DNA from: Arthrobotrys musiformis | Taxonomy: Eukaryota > Ascomycota > Orbiliomycetes > Orbiliales > Orbiliaceae | Direction of reading: 5' to 3' | Assembly (NCBI GenBank): GCA_036971715.1 | Contig: JAVHJL010000013.1 | Coordinates: 1,488,001 to 1,552,000 of the forward strand | Length of the DNA stretch: 64,000 nucleotides | Shown here: positions 11,839-25,010 of the stretch, piece by piece | How the letters are laid out: each line of letters starts with the position of its first letter | Position numbering within the stretch: position 1 is the stretch's first letter | The notes under the pieces: model-generated | What the model saw: the letters and a program-made list of their open reading frames with translations, nothing else | Databases searched by the model: none | Told to the model about the DNA's origin: nothing | Position numbers and translations under genes: made by a program

Positions 11839-14800
11839 ATGCAAGCCCCGACCCAAGGATCCGGCACTGCCGGTGACGATGTTATCTTATCTGTCCAAAA
11901 GAAAATCGACAAAGAAAGAATGCTTATAACTGCCGCGCGCTCTATGCGACAGTCGACCGATAACGCTAGCGTGCAGCAACGTCTTGATTCTAGCATCCGG
12001 GAGTCACAATCCAATATAAATTACCTCGAGGGTGTCATCCGAGATTTACAGAATAAGCGGATGCAGAATGTATCCGCTGGGATCGACGGCATGTCTTTGA
12101 GCTCAAATAACGCATATTCCGAGAGCCCTCCTACCCCGCCACCCAAAAACCAAAGGGATTCCTCTCACGAGCCCGACCCGGCCTATAGTCCGGGGCTTGG
12201 GGGTGGCCCGAGGCCTCCGTTCGCGCAACAGTCCAACTCAGGCATTCATAAAAGTCGGCCCACTTACTCAAAGCTTGGTAAGTGTCACCTACGGTAGTCG
12301 CTCTCGTTATTGTGCTAATAAACCAAACCAATATTTACAAGACCTTATCAAATACGACTCGCCTCATCTCGGCCCGCGCATTACGTTGATGCTATCTCAG
12401 TTGGAGTTCAAGCTTAGCGTGGAAAAACAATATAAAGAAGGGATCGAGAAAATGGCCAAGCTCTACCAGATGGAGGGGGATCGCCGCAGCCGAGCTGATG
12501 CGGATTCGAAACGGGTTGAAAGCAACCAGAAAATACATCTCCTCAAACAAGCTCTCAAGCGGTATGAGGACCTCCATGTTGATGTGGAAGGCGATGCCCA
12601 AGGAGATGGTAAGCACACTTCTATTCCCCTCAGCTAGGTTCACTACATCCCCCACCCACGACTCGGACCACGCAGCTCACATGGTGAATTTCCATTAGAC
12701 GACAGCATCAACGCACCGAATATCCGCCGTCCGCTAACCGGAAGGCTCCATATCAAGATTTTAGCCGTCAAAGACGTCGACCATGCTGCTACATCGCGCT
12801 TTGGAAGAGCCCCAGAAACCTTTGTTACAGTTAAGGTCGAGGACGTAATTCGGGCTAAAACAAAGCCGTCACGAAACGAACGCTGGGTGGATGAGTCGAA
12901 TGAAATTGATGTTGACAAAGCGAACGAAATCGAAATAACCGTTTATGATAGGTCTGGGGACCACCATCTCCCAATTGGCATGATGTGGATCCGACTCTCC
13001 GACATCGTCGAGGAACTAAGACGGAAGCGTATTGAGCAGGATATTTCGGCTACTGGTTGGGTTAGTGCTGAAAACATGGAAGCTTCAAACCGTGGAAACT
13101 ATCCACCCCCACCAAGTAACTTGCAATCCACGACCTCCCCAGGGGGGGCCCACAGCGCAACCCCCGGAAATATACCCCACGAATCCGAGGAGCCAAAACC
13201 AGTTTTTATCGATGCGTGGTTCGTTCTCGAGCCTGTCGGACAAATCCAGCTCCAACTCAGCTTCGGTGAAGACCCGCGAGCCGCAAATTTTATCATGGAT
13301 CCATCGCTAATTCATCATAGTTAAATATAACAAAAATAAACGACCCTTCGATGTGGGGCTAAACCGAAAGGGGGCTGTCAGGAAGCAAAAAGAGGAGGTC
13401 CACGAAACGTACGGCCATAAATTCGTTCAGCAACAATTTTACAATATTATGAGATGCGCTCTTTGCGGTGACTTCCTCAAGTACAGCGTCGGCTATCAAT
13501 GCGAAGATTGCAAGTACACTTGCCACAAGAAATGCTACCCGAAAGTTGTTACCAAATGCATCTCCAAATCCAATGCTGAAACGGACCCCGAAGAAGAAAA
13601 ATTGAATCACCGAATCCCTCACAGATTCGAACCGACAACCAACTTCGGGGCTAATTGGTGCTGCCACTGCGGTTACATGCTCCCCGTGGGTAAAAAGAAC
13701 GCCAGGAAATGTACAGGTAAAGAACAGCAGCCTCAGTTTTACGCATGCTTACTCGAGAACTTCTTTCATACCCACGTTTCGTTTTAAGATGATGATCGAT
13801 ATGATTTTATTTACTACTATATTGTATTACGGAAGCTAATAAACCTGGATGTTAGAATGCCAACTCACTTGTCACGCACAATGCGCCCACCTTGTGCCTG
13901 ATTTCTGTGGGATGTCGATGGAGGTTGCCAATCGCATCTTGAGCGAAATCGGGAAAACAAAGCGCAACGGGGTCTCGGGCTCGGGCCATATGGCGGACAG
14001 AACACTACGAAGCAGTCAAGTCCCGCTCGCATCTCCTCGGCCTGCGTCCGTTGGCAGCGAAACGCTCGCTGATTCTCTCCCCCCGGAAAACCGCGCCACG
14101 CCGACACAAACACAAGCCGGGCAATCCTCAACTCCATCAGTTTCGAACCAGCCGATCGTATATGACCCCTCAAGCAACGACGGTAAGGGCGCATACAACG
14201 CCGCTGCTAAAGCTTACGGGCCCTACAGCCCGATTCCGCCGCCGCCGCCGCCGCCGCCCCCCCAGAATAGGCCACCATCTAGCTCACTAGCCGCTGCCGC
14301 TGCCGCTGCCGCCCTTAGTGGACGGCCCAACCCCAGTGGGCGGCCGGAGTCGGGCTATCGCCCTGTCAGTCAGGCCCCGTATAACCCCTCGATGATGTCG
14401 AGCCCAACTTCCGTCTACCAACCGCCACTGCCAGCTACAGTGAACCCCCTTGACCCGCGAATGTCCGTTGGATATATTCCACCCCCTCCCCCTCCTCCGC
14501 AAACCAACCCATCGACCCCAATCCAACCCCCTGTGCAACAGTATACCCCGGCTGGGGGTGCTGGGCAGAATAAACAACCAGGTTATCCAGTACCATCAAA
14601 TGTTCAACAACCCCCGGTTCAGGCGGCGAAGGCGGCAAGATCCGAGTCAGCTCGTAAGATAGGTCTAGACCATTTCAACTTTCTCGCGGTTCTTGGAAAG
14701 GGGAATTTCGGAAAGGTCATGCTTGCCGAAACAAAGGCTACAAAGCAGCTCTACGCTATCAAGGTGCTAAAAAAGGAGTTTATCATCGAAAATGACGAGG

Positions 14801-15825
14801 TGGAGAGCATTAGATCCGAGAAACGCGTGTTTTTAATCGCCAACAAAGAGCGCCACCCATTCCTTTTGAATCTGCATGCTTGCTTTCAAACTGAAACCCG
14901 CGTATACTTCGTCATGGAATATATAAGTGGAGGCGATCTGATGTTACATATTCAGCGAGGCCAATTCGGGACAAAGCGGGCACAGTAAGTAACTTGCTAC
15001 CCTAAAATTCCACAGTAGCTAACGGCCTCTAAAATAGATTCTATGCGGCAGAGGTCTGCCTGGCTTTGAAATATTTCCACGAGAATGGTGTTATTTATCG
15101 TGATTTAAAGCTTGACAACATTCTGCTTACACTGGATGGGCACATCAAAATCGGTGACTATGGGCTCTGCAAGGAAGAGATGTGGTACGGCTCCACAACG
15201 AGCACCTTCTGCGGTACCCCGGAGTTTATGGCACCTGAAATTTTATTAGATAAACGGTACGGTCGGGCGGTAGATTGGTGGGCGTTTGGCGTTTTGATAT
15301 ATCAGATGCTTCTTCAGCAGTCCCCATTTAGGGGTGAAGATGAGGATGAAATATATGATGCTATTCTATCGGATGAACCCCTCTACCCCATACATATGCC
15401 AAGGGATTCCGTTTCCATTTTACAAAAGGCGAGTTTTAAACAACGGGGCGGTCACAATAGCTTGGTTTTGCTAATCCCTCCCGCGTAGTTGCTCACACGC
15501 GAGCCCGAGCTACGACTCGGATCCGGTCCTACCGATGCCCAGGAGATTATGTCTCATGCCTTTTTCAGGAATGTCAACTGGGACGATATATATAATAAAC
15601 GGGTGCCTTCACCCTTCCTACCCCAGATCAGCTCCCCAACCGACACCTCTAATTTCGACCAAGAATTTACGAGCGTTACCCCGGTCCTTACTCCGGTGCA
15701 GTCAGGTATGCTTGCCCCATAAGGCATCACCAATTGAGTAGAGAGCTAACCCGTCGCGAATAGTCCTCACCCAAGCAATGCAGGAAGAGTTTCGTGGATT
15801 TTCGTACACGGCGGACTTTGTTTAG
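11839..15825 (+). CDS. pkcA: Fungal protein kinase C (Pkc1/PkcA), cell-wall integrity kinase
   Basis: Eight exons: 11839-12277, 12342-12608, 12699-13265, 13321-13716, 13856-14984, 15038-15428, 15489-15705 and 15764-15825. They give about 1155 residues. Domain order: two HR1 coiled-coil repeats (about 10-75 and 155-235), C2-like (245-370), two C1 zinc fingers (HKFVQQQFYNIMRC from about 440; HRFEPTTNFGANWCCHC from about 515), and a Pro/Ala-rich linker with long proline and alanine runs. The AGC kinase domain runs from about 826 (GKGNFG, then YRDLKLDN, GTPEFMAPE). The Mg-binding motif is DYG, as usual in fungal PKCs. The C-terminus has the hydrophobic motif FRGFSY. Known role: Rho1 effector above the cell-wall integrity MAPK cascade. 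Intron 6 uses a GC donor (AAG|GCGAGT at 15429). Confidence 0.95.
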
Positions 15826-16802
15826 TTATTGTATTCGTATGGGCCTTGTTCTGCTTGTTACCGTAAGAGAAAGCGAAAGAGCATTAGTGTATCACCGCTA
15901 CGTTACAAATCTGAATTATTGCTTGGTTTTTGAGTTGTGTTACTATAGTCCAGGGTCAGCTGCGAGTATTATTCCTCCGACTTAGCCACTTTCTTTGCAA
16001 TCTTGTCGTTTCAAGGCCCTACCTATCACTTTTTTCCTTTGGCCCGTATCGCCTCCATATCTTTTCTCCCACGCTTTGTTTCCCGTGTGGCGTAGGACAG
16101 CGGTACATCCCGTAGGAAAAAAACAGAGCTTTCTCACGAGGTCAGCTTGTAGTTAGAGAACGAGTAAGCCTTTGACTAGTGCTCAAGTGCTCAAGCATAA
16201 GCAAGCGATTAAGAGGCACATGACTTCCGCATTGAGAAAAAAAGGGCTACGTAAGTCTAGATCTAGGTACCTACTTGCTTGGGTACTCGTATGCGGATGC
16301 AATTGGGAACTTGGTCGAATTTACCGGAGAACTAAGTACTCGAATATATCAATATTACGAGCATGTACGGAGTATGATCTTCGATGTTACTAATCCCAAT
16401 CGAAGCTCGAAAACTCTTTTTTTTTTTTTTCCTTTCCTCCCTTCCTTTCGCGCGCTTGAATGAAATATCTCCCAACTCCTTCCGAACCATCCGAACGGAA
16501 ATGGCCTTTTCGCCGGTGCCACAAGCAAGTGGAGGTCATGCTATTCTGCTTGAGTGACTCGGCGGCATTTATTAAAGGGACCGCAATCGGTCGAAGACTC
16601 CCTTCGGATAATCCCAACCACATGCTTCACTGTAACTAAACCGCTTCTTCACAACTACGCTCAGGCCCAGCACAACGCAGAATCTTCTGAGGAGCATATT
16701 ACTTCGTGTCCTTGAGGAGCCCGGAGCCCAGAAGCATCTTCTGATTTAATTATCTCCTGCCTTAAATCCAAGTGCTTAATTTACTTCTCATAGGCTGTGA
16801 TC
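15826..16802. other. Intergenic region between PKC and IDO
   Basis: This holds the PKC 3' flank and the IDO promoter. A 14-bp T run lies at about 16417. A TACGGAGTA word lies near 16365. No coding potential was recognised; short frames here have no domain. Confidence 0.6.
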
Positions 16803-18430
16803 ATGGTGAATCTTCCGCTTCCCAAGTTGGAAGACTATTCCATTTCCACGAAAACGGGTTTCCTCCCAGATGCGCCTCCTCTGGGAGCTCTACAAGACCC
16901 ATACTATGCACCCTGGGAATCCACGATTTCAAATCTCCAGCCTCTTCTCCTGAGCAAAAAAATTCGCCAGGTTATTGAAGGGCTTCCGGTTTTGTCAACA
17001 GACCAACTTGGAACGGAAGCGGAGTGGAGGAGAGCCTATCTTATTCTTTCATTCCTCTCACACTCATACATATGGGGAGACGCTGCTGCATCAGAGGTGA
17101 GCTCGAGCTCGAGATACTAGCTATGGTGTGGAAATCACTAACACTACTTTCAGGTACTCCCAACTACAATTTCAATACCGTATTTAGCGGTGAGCGAGAA
17201 ACTAGACATCCCGCCAGTGGCGACGTACGCCGCATTATGTCTTTGGAACTACAGGCCCATCTTTCCAGACGAGTCAATCGACTGTTTAGATAACCTTGCC
17301 ACCTTACACACCTTCACCGGGGCCCTAGATGAATCGTGGTTTTATCTCGTCTCTGTGGCCATAGAGTCTCGGGGGGCTACAATACTCCCTGTTATGTTGA
17401 ATGCTATCCAGGGTGCCCGAGAAAATGACTTGGACCTTGTGGTCTCCTGCCTCCAGTTTTTTGCGGAAAGGCTTGGTGAATTGACACACCTGCTCGGAAG
17501 AATGTATGAAAACTGCGATCCCCATATATTCTATAGCCGTATCCGTCCATACCTTGCGGGCTCGAAGAACATGGCGGAAGCGGGCTTGCCACGCGGTGTT
17601 AGATATCTTGACGGCTCCGGTGACGAACCCTTTCGACAGTATTCGGGAGGCAGCAATGCACAAAGCTCGTTGATCCAAGCCTTTGATATTTTGCTTGGGG
17701 TTGAGCATCGTCCAACAGGGGACAAGGGACAAAACGCTCCAAAGCTGGAGGCGGCGCCGTCACACCAACAACAACAACATAAGCATAAAATTCACAATTT
17801 TATCCTAGTACGTAGGTTTCAGCGCTTAGGTTTTATGGATTGATAGCTTTGTACAGCTAACCAGGATTTGCACCCTATCAGGAAATGAGAGATTACATGC
17901 CTGGTCCCCACCGCAGATTTCTCGAGCATCTCGAGAGGGTTTCTAATATTCAAAGCTACGTGAAGGAGCACTCGTCCCATGGGGCACTTACCGTTGCCTA
18001 TGATGCTTGCTTACACATGCTCAAGGGGTTTCGAGATAAGCATATCCAAATTGTAAGCAGGTACATAGTCCTACCCGCTAAGGAGCAAAGGGGAGCGGCC
18101 ACGGAACGCACGGCGGCCGCAAGGCCTAAATCGAGTGTGGCTCCATTGGGGATAAATCTGCACCCAAGTTATCGGCCACAGCCCAAAGGGCTAGCGAAAG
18201 CACCGAATGATCGCTCTGACCTCAGGGGCACCGGAGGCACAGCGTTGATACCCTTTCTGAAACAAGCTCGCGATGAAACTGGTGAGCCATCTATTGGCGT
18301 ATGGGCGCGTAGGCTCCTTACAGACTCGAGAATTTCACTTCCCGGGCGTGAGACGGAATCTGTAAAGATCCAGGGTCTGGCAGGCCAGTGGTTAGATAGT
18401 GAGGACGTTGGGGGGATTTGTCACTGGTGA
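16803..18430 (+). CDS. bna2: Indoleamine 2,3-dioxygenase (IDO family; kynurenine pathway)
   Basis: Three exons, 16803-17096, 17154-17807 and 17882-18430, encode about 498 residues. Family marks are LEDYSISTKTGFLP at the start, PPVATYAA, the signature GGSNAQSSLIQAFDILLGVE, and GPHRRFLEHL. The block DACLHMLKGFRDKHIQIVSR contains the probable proximal haem ligand His370. A GTGGT motif lies near the C-terminus. Reaction by family: haem-dependent opening of the tryptophan indole ring to N-formylkynurenine, the first step to de novo NAD. Between the haem-His block and GTGGT there is a Lys/Pro/Ala-rich insertion of roughly 60 residues that looks disordered. Fungi often have several IDO paralogues, and I cannot say which one this is. 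The start is the only ATG that begins the conserved N-terminus. Confidence 0.9.
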
Positions 18431-18922
18431 TCATACATGAGAGGGGGGAACAGTCAGTCGCCAGGGCGCAAATTATTTCAAAAAACGCTCGCTTCAAACA
18501 ATGCGCAAATCGAGGAATGCATGTCATTTTCAAAAGCGAAAGGAAGGAAGAGGAAGCGGAAGAGGATGAAAGAGATGAAGATAAAGGATGATTTAATAAT
18601 GCTCATGATTCAGACTGCAATGATAAAGGCACTGTGCCTCTCTGTTGACCGTGTGAAACGGCCCAGGTTCTATCTAACAAGGATTGCGCCATGCTACCGA
18701 TCGAGGGGGGCGATATTTTGCAAGAAGGGAAGGGGTTGAAAATAATAATTAAAGACAAGCGGACCATAAATACTATATCTGGAGGGAAAGGTCCCGCCAT
18801 GATGTCAACAAAAAAAAGAGAAGCGATTGTGGATCAGAATGGGCTTGCTTTGAGATTCCGTCTTCGCTTCATCGAGATCTAATGTAAACACCTGCCTTGT
18901 TGGTATGGTTCGTGTAAACGAA
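18431..18922. other. Intergenic, convergent IDO and POM1 3' flanks
   Basis: A purine-rich stretch (about 18535-18590) produces Lys/Arg-rich open frames without domains. Nothing else was recognised. Confidence 0.6.
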
Positions 18923-21900
18923 TCAATGCCTAACTGATCGGGTTGAAAAAGATGTATTGTCAGATGATTCGGTTTTAAGCATCGATATGGATGCAGTGCG
19001 GCCAGCTACCCTGGGAAGGCCAGAAATAGATCCGGGGACCAGGTTGTTATTATTCGAAGTCCGTTTCGAAGTGCTCCCAGACGCGAGGGATGGCCCCACC
19101 ATGGAGTGCCTTTTGGTAATGGTTTTTTGGGTGTTTGCTGTTTGGTTTACTCCTGAATGTTTAGGGTCGGTATTGCGACTGCCAACATTAGTACTCATGT
19201 GGTGCTGGGGTAGTTCGGGAAGCGGTCGTGGTGTATAGGGTAGCCTTTTGCTGGGCGATTCCAAAACTAGGTCCATTCTAGACCTTTGTATCTTTCTTCC
19301 TGTAATGAATTCGTGCTGAATGGCATCCTCCGGCTTAATGCGCTTATCAGGGTCCCAGCGGAGGCAGCCCGAGAGAAAATCTAGAAACGCTTCATCATCG
19401 CACTTGATAGCTTGTTGTAAAGTTTTTGAGCTGGGACGGCGCCTACGGCCCTTGGATGATACTATCATACGCGGTTTCCCGAAGGAATCTTCCCCCCCGA
19501 AGTTAGCAAGACTCTCCGCCTGTGAAGCGCAAAACCAACTAGTAACTCGTATACTTACCGAAGAAAAGCTTTTTCCGACTGCTTTTCTCAATCAAGTGCT
19601 TCTCTGGTGGGCCGAACACCTCCATGATACAGGCGAGTTGTTCTTGCTCATTCTCACCCGGAAATATAGGATAACCCGTGAACAATTCCGCTAGAATACA
19701 CCCTAGACTCCACATATCGATCGGAAGACCGTATGTCATCCCGAGGATGACTTCCGGCGACCGATAAAAACGTGACTGGATGTAGGTATAAACTTTCTCG
19801 TGTTCTAAGCAGGAAGAACCGAAATCTATGACTTTTATATCCGATTGCATCGGATGAGCAAGGAGAATGTTTTCCGGCTTCAGATCACAGTGGATTACAC
19901 GATGACCTTTCAGCAAAACTAAACTGTTTAGGAGTTGTTTCGTAAAGCGTCGGATTAATCGTAACGAGAACCCTCGGAAGTCGTTTGATTTGATAAACTC
20001 GTAAAGGTTCATACCGAGGAGCTCGGTAGAGATGCATAGGTGTCCTCGGAAGTAGAATGATTGAGTGAACTTCACAAGGCTATGTTGGTCGCCGGGATCC
20101 TAGCTGTCCGTTAGCACCTAGACAGAGTTATAGTGCTTAAAAAACAACCTACCCATTCTCGTAGTTTTTGAAGGATATTAACCTCTACTAACGCCTGTTG
20201 GTGGAACCTCTTTTTATTTCTGATAATTTTTACTGCAACAAGCCCGCCTGTCTTATGATCGATGCAGCGGACGACTTGACCGAAGCTACCCTTTCCCAAA
20301 ACATCGATAACTTCATAACGGTAGGCCAAATGGTCTCCGATAACGATAGTGTAGTCTCCTCTCTCGTCGTCGTACCCGAAATTGCAAACCGCAGGCCCGC
20401 CATTGAGCTCGCCTACCACTTTCCTCGCGTCCGACGAGCCAGTAAAATATACGTCTTTGTAATCTACCACTTCACCACGTTCAAAAAGATTAAGGCTTGA
20501 CGTTTTGAGGGCCTGGTGAGCTGAAAGCCTATCCTTCGGGCCTGCACGTTGTTGTAATATCTCGACCTCTGCTGCGGCGGCTTCTAAGCCCTTCCGTTTT
20601 CCGGCCAGCTTCCTCATCTCTTCGTCAGCCAAAACATCATCCGAATCTAGCAGGGATTCGAGTCTGGAGGACCGTATTGAAGACGTGGACGATTTGGCAG
20701 TCAAGGGGCGATGTATTGAGGCTGACATTCCTAACAGTGGTTTTTTAGAAGGGGTTGAAGAGTCAATGAGGGTTGAAGCATCGTGGTTCTTGGTATCTTT
20801 GGGATGATTGGTGAAGTTCGCAGAGCTCCAACTTTCACTCTTAGTTCTGTCATGACCGCTTCCAGAAAATCCATACAGGGAATTCCGTTTTCGTGTTGCT
20901 GTATTAACAGGCTGAAGTGGTTGGGATTCTGGGTTTGAGCTACCGGACGTCCAAGATATTGGATTCGGAAGACGCGGTGGTAATGAAGATTCATGCTTTA
21001 TCGCATGGTCTGATTCACGGTCTTCTCTCGCATGGGATGCCTTGCTCGAACTTCTCTTCCAGCTCAAACTTAGTTTTCGACGAATGGACGACCCGCTTGA
21101 AGGTGTCTCGGGTGATTTCGAGGGAGAATCGTCCCCTTGAGATGCCGACTTGAGCTCCTCTTTGCTCTTCCGGCGGCCGGTCCCGGATATGATGTTCAAA
21201 TTAGGTCTCCGATGTGTCTTCGAAGCAAAGCCGGTTGCCGCCGAGTCGTTGGTTGCGCCTGGCTTAGAGACAGGTGGCACCATCGGTGAAGTAGCAGACC
21301 TACTATAACGACTACTCCCATTGGTTTGAAGGATATTTGAAGAGTTTGATGAGGACGCTCTCATCGAGGAAGCAGATGGCGAATGTGCTAGTTGTGTAGA
21401 ACTTGTGCTCCGAGCCGTTAAATGATTTGAGTTGCCACTTCGACGGCTTTCATTGAATGTAGCCTTTGAAGCTGTCAATGGCGTACTTGGGGCCCGTTGT
21501 CCAGATTTCGTGGGCGTCATTTCATCACCATCGCCATCTGTTGCCGCATGCGCATCTAAGGCATTGACACGGTTGACTGTTGGGGCGCTAAGAGGGAGTA
21601 CAGTTAACGGGGGTAAGCGCAAGGGCTGTAAACTCTTCTGTTTCAAAGAAGACACGGAAGATTTTGTATCTAGAGTTGGGCCCATTGTCAATCCCCGTTT
21701 ACGGCGCATGTCCCCGTCAATTTTCGTTGTAGAATCAGAAGCCCCAGGGCCGATTACCGACTGCCGTAGTGTCCTTGTGACAGCGACAGAAGAACTGGGC
21801 TGCCCAACCAGACTAGATTTCCTAGCAGTAAATGAGGGTTGCTCGGGTTCATTTGCAAGTCCCTTAGGAATAGGTGGGACAGGCGGGATGTCTTCGTCCG

Positions 21901-22693
21901 TTGTCCCCTCGTTCGATTTCGTCTTGGGGGTAGGAAGTCTTGACACTACAAAATTTTGGCTAGCTCGATGTTGCAGTGGGTTACTAGAAACCCTATTAGA
22001 GGGGTTGTTCGAGTTTAACGAAACAGTCGAAGAGACGGACTTCCGCTTCATATCAGGCGTAGCTCTTGTGAATGCAGGATTGTCTGTTTGTGAGGGAGAT
22101 TGGTTATTTGGAGACGGTGGTTGCGAGGTGCGCATTGGGAGAGGGGGTGGTGGCATGACAGAGAGACGTTTCATCCGACGGGTATCTGTCGGACTCACCG
22201 TCCTAGCACCGAGCCCGGTCGCATGGCTATGTCCAAAGGTAGATATCCTGCGGTTTATCTTTGATTGCGACCCTTTGGATCCATTCGAATTCGGAGATCT
22301 CGGCCCCAAGATAGTGAACGAGTTGGAGGCGGAGAGTGCTCTTGGGCCTTCATCCGAGACATTCACTTCTTTATTTGTAGCCTGCAAAGGAGGTTGTAAT
22401 GACTTTGCTTTAAGACTCCTGAGGCTGGAGGATGGAGATACATCGCCATTTCTTGTTGATGACGGCCGAGGGTCAGGGGGTCGACCAGGGTTTTTGACAA
22501 TTGGTTGATGGGACATAGTTGACTGCTTGGTAGCGGCTAGGTTACTGTCGTGGACGGCTGGCTTCCTGGGGCTGTTCCCGAAATTTGTTGAGGAGTGTCG
22601 TATGTTTGCCCGTTCCGTAGGCTGAGAGCCGAGACTACTATCACGAACCGGCCTCCCAGCAGGTTGCTTTTGCTTATTCGCCGTGCTTTGCAT
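18923..22693 (-). CDS. POM1: DYRK-family polarity kinase, Pom1 type
   Basis: Three exons, 22693-20153, 20099-19559 and 19488-18923, encode about 1215 residues. Residues 1-760 are Ser/Thr/Pro-rich and disordered. The DYRK-homology box (NFGYDDERGDY, about 771-781) leads into the Gly loop GKGSFGQV (about 800) and VAVK. Exon 2 gives HCDLKPENILL (catalytic Asp near 919), DFGSSC, and the YTYIQSRFYRSPE activation loop with the YxY tyrosines that DYRKs autophosphorylate. The tail is basic and serine-rich. In fission yeast Pom1 forms cell-tip gradients that time mitosis and place division. In filamentous fungi the family is linked to septation and polarity. The order DH box then kinase argues against Yak1 and Prp4. 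The second intron uses an AAG acceptor. Confidence 0.9.
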
Positions 22694-23539
22694 CTTCTAG
22701 TTGGTACGAGATAACTCTAAGCGTCTCTTTCTGGTGTATCAAGGCCACCGGCCTCAGATTCCCCAAGTTGGAGCCAGACTGAGCTTCCGATTTCGTTTTG
22801 TGGTGTTGAGCGACGTTTGTATTGGTGTTGATCAAGGTAGTGTTGGGTTGAATGTTGTAGAAGATGATTCGCGAACTAGAGGAGAATCCGGTGAGGAAGC
22901 GGGATAGAAAGCTGCTTTCAGAGAGGGTTATCTGGACATGTTTCCCAGGTCGACAGATGAATGGATGGGGGAAAGGCAATATGGTTTGGCGCGTGGCATT
23001 CATTCATCACAGGCTTCAGGAATATTGAGTACTCTAATAAAAGATGAAGTTAGTGGGAAGGAGCAGGTATGAATGGCGGTGGCTCTCTGGATGCAATTGT
23101 TTGAAGTGCATATGTACCGAAGCAGGTAACTGTTTCGGGACATAGGGACTTACCACTCAGCTTGGTAACCACCTGTCGGTGTCAGAGGCTAACGTTGTTG
23201 AAGCGGGAAAGACGATGTGGAAACATACCAAGCAAGCAAATACTTCGCAAGTACCGACTTTCTTACTTAGGTGAAAAGGGAGCAATGTTAAACTTCACAG
23301 GAAACACAGGTAAGTAAAGGAAGCGGGTAAGTAATTGGACACGCATAAAGATATCTCGCCCGGAGTTGTAGGTGTGTGTATGCAATTGAAGATTGGGGTT
23401 GGATTGATTCGGGTGAGAGGGGATTGGATTGGATTGGATTGGGTATACAAAACTCCCAGGGGTGATGTTGGTGTTGATGGTGTTCAGTAGTGAAGAAGAG
23501 GAAGGGGAAGAAGGGGAGGGAAAAGAAGAAGAAGAAGAA

Positions 23540-23570
<31 letters not shown>

Positions 23571-24161
23571 AAGCAATCACGGTTCAAGAGGTTGTTGATG
23601 GTGCATGGCTGCGGCCAACCTGAGGCCAAGTACTTTGTGTACCTAAGTACCTAGCAAGTACCTACTTACTTACCTACAGAGTCCTCTATACAGAGCACCT
23701 AGGTAAGTACATGTACTTAAGTCAAAAGACAGGAGGCAAGACGCGGCTGTCACGACAGGAGGAGACTTCGTCCGCCTTCCTTTCGTCGTTCGTCTTCTTC
23801 CAGTCCTCTTCCAGATCTTATTTCCCTGAAGGAAATTACGCTTTTTCTTCCGAAACCGAGCGTGACGAGACAAATGGGGATGGAGGCAGTTGGCGACTTG
23901 GCTTGGCGCCCCTATTTAGCACATTCCGCTCGCATTGACACTGACAAGGATCCGCAGATATGATATATACTAAGTAAGTACCTACTTAAGTATATATAGT
24001 GTACATACATGCCTCTGACCTAGATACGAAGTACCTTAAAAAAGGTGCCGGTTTATCGATAACTATCGTCACAGTCAAACACGTACAACTGACGAACTCG
24101 TCTAGGGACCACACTCTTTCACAGACATGGAAGGGAGGAGAAGAGGAAGAGGGAGGAAAAG
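22694..24161. other. Intergenic, POM1 5' flank and Fta4 3' flank
   Basis: This is a long non-coding stretch. It contains GGATTGGATT repeats (about 23409-23440), a (GAA)n array, and dispersed TACCTAAGTAC/GTAAGTAC words (23630-23715 and 23965-23995). Open frames across it are low-complexity (poly-Ser or poly-Phe from the GAA repeat). It presumably holds the POM1 promoter and long leader. Confidence 0.6.
23523..23574. repeat. (GAA)n trinucleotide microsatellite
   Basis: Near-perfect GAA repeat with one AAT interruption, in the POM1 upstream region. Confidence 0.9.
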
Positions 24162-25010
24162 TCACAATTGCATTGTCTTCGGGGCCTCTAGCTCGAGCTC
24201 ATGGGCCAACTTTGCTGCCAGAATCCTCATTCTCTTCAATTCTAACGCCAGTTCACTATTCTTAAAAACAAGGTTTGGTTGAATCTTCTCTCGAGGGTTC
24301 TCCAACGTGCTTATCTTCTTCCGAAGGGCAAGAAGACGCTCGTGCCTAGACCTGATACTCACAAGTCCCGCCGCCATGCCTGATGTTTGGCCAACGAGTT
24401 CCTTGTATAAATCATAAAGCTCATCCGCCTCATGTTCTCTAGCCGGCCATATCTCTGGAAGCTTCTCGATATTCCTAGAATGAAGAAGACATAAGCAAAG
24501 AAAAACAATGATATAAGATAATCGAACGGCATACCGAGGGTCTGAAAGGTCGGCTTGTCCGCTCAGAACATCCGGGCCATCTCGTTCGGAGGGGTTTTCA
24601 TCCCTTTGTTGCTGATATAAAACCTCGATCTGTTCAGATACATGGTCTATTGCGGGGGCATTGTAGAATATCTGATGGTGGCGTTGGCATAACCTATTGA
24701 CTAACGGCGGGTCGTGGAACGCGGACATAGTAAATGGTGAGCAAATCAAGCATTTTACCCATAGCAGGGAGGGGCTAAGGTTTATGCTTGATCATCTTCT
24801 ATCGAATGACGACCTGATATTATAGAGGAGCAACTTACCTTTCGCGAGGGTGCTTTCGACCCCTATATCCGTCACCCCACTTGGACCCGCGTCGCAGCAT
24901 CCATCATCCCATCCTGGAGTCACGGATATAGCTTGGGATATAATTCGGGCTTGCGAGACCAAGAATCCCTTTTTTGCCTCGAATGTCAGCTGCGTGGAGG
25001 TCGCGTTCAT
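24162..25010 (-). CDS. FTA4: Kinetochore protein Fta4 (Sim4/CCAN-type subunit)
   Basis: Three exons, 25010-24839, 24700-24535 and 24474-24162, encode about 216 residues. Matching features are the N-terminal STQLTFEAKKGFLVSQARII block, the HVSEQIEVLYQQQ helix after a histidine-rich stretch, LPEIWP, and the C-terminal REKIQPNLVFKNSELALELK block with its following amphipathic helix (MRILAAKLAHELE). Together these fit fungal Fta4. Role by family: inner-kinetochore (Sim4 complex) component at centromeres. The second exon's acceptor (TTAG at 24703-24701) is the only one near it that keeps phase and homology. Fta4 diverges from MCM2 over 479 bp. Confidence 0.75.

Noticed and set aside
18437..18882. 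Lys/Arg-rich small open frames between IDO and POM1
   Set aside because: They derive from a purine-rich tract and have no recognisable features.
21432..22508. 358-codon plus-strand open frame
   Set aside because: It lies antisense to the Ser/Pro-rich N-terminus of the POM1 gene, has no domain, and is explained by the sense codon pattern.
23263..23629. Poly-Ser and poly-Phe open frames
   Set aside because: They are products of the (GAA)n microsatellite.
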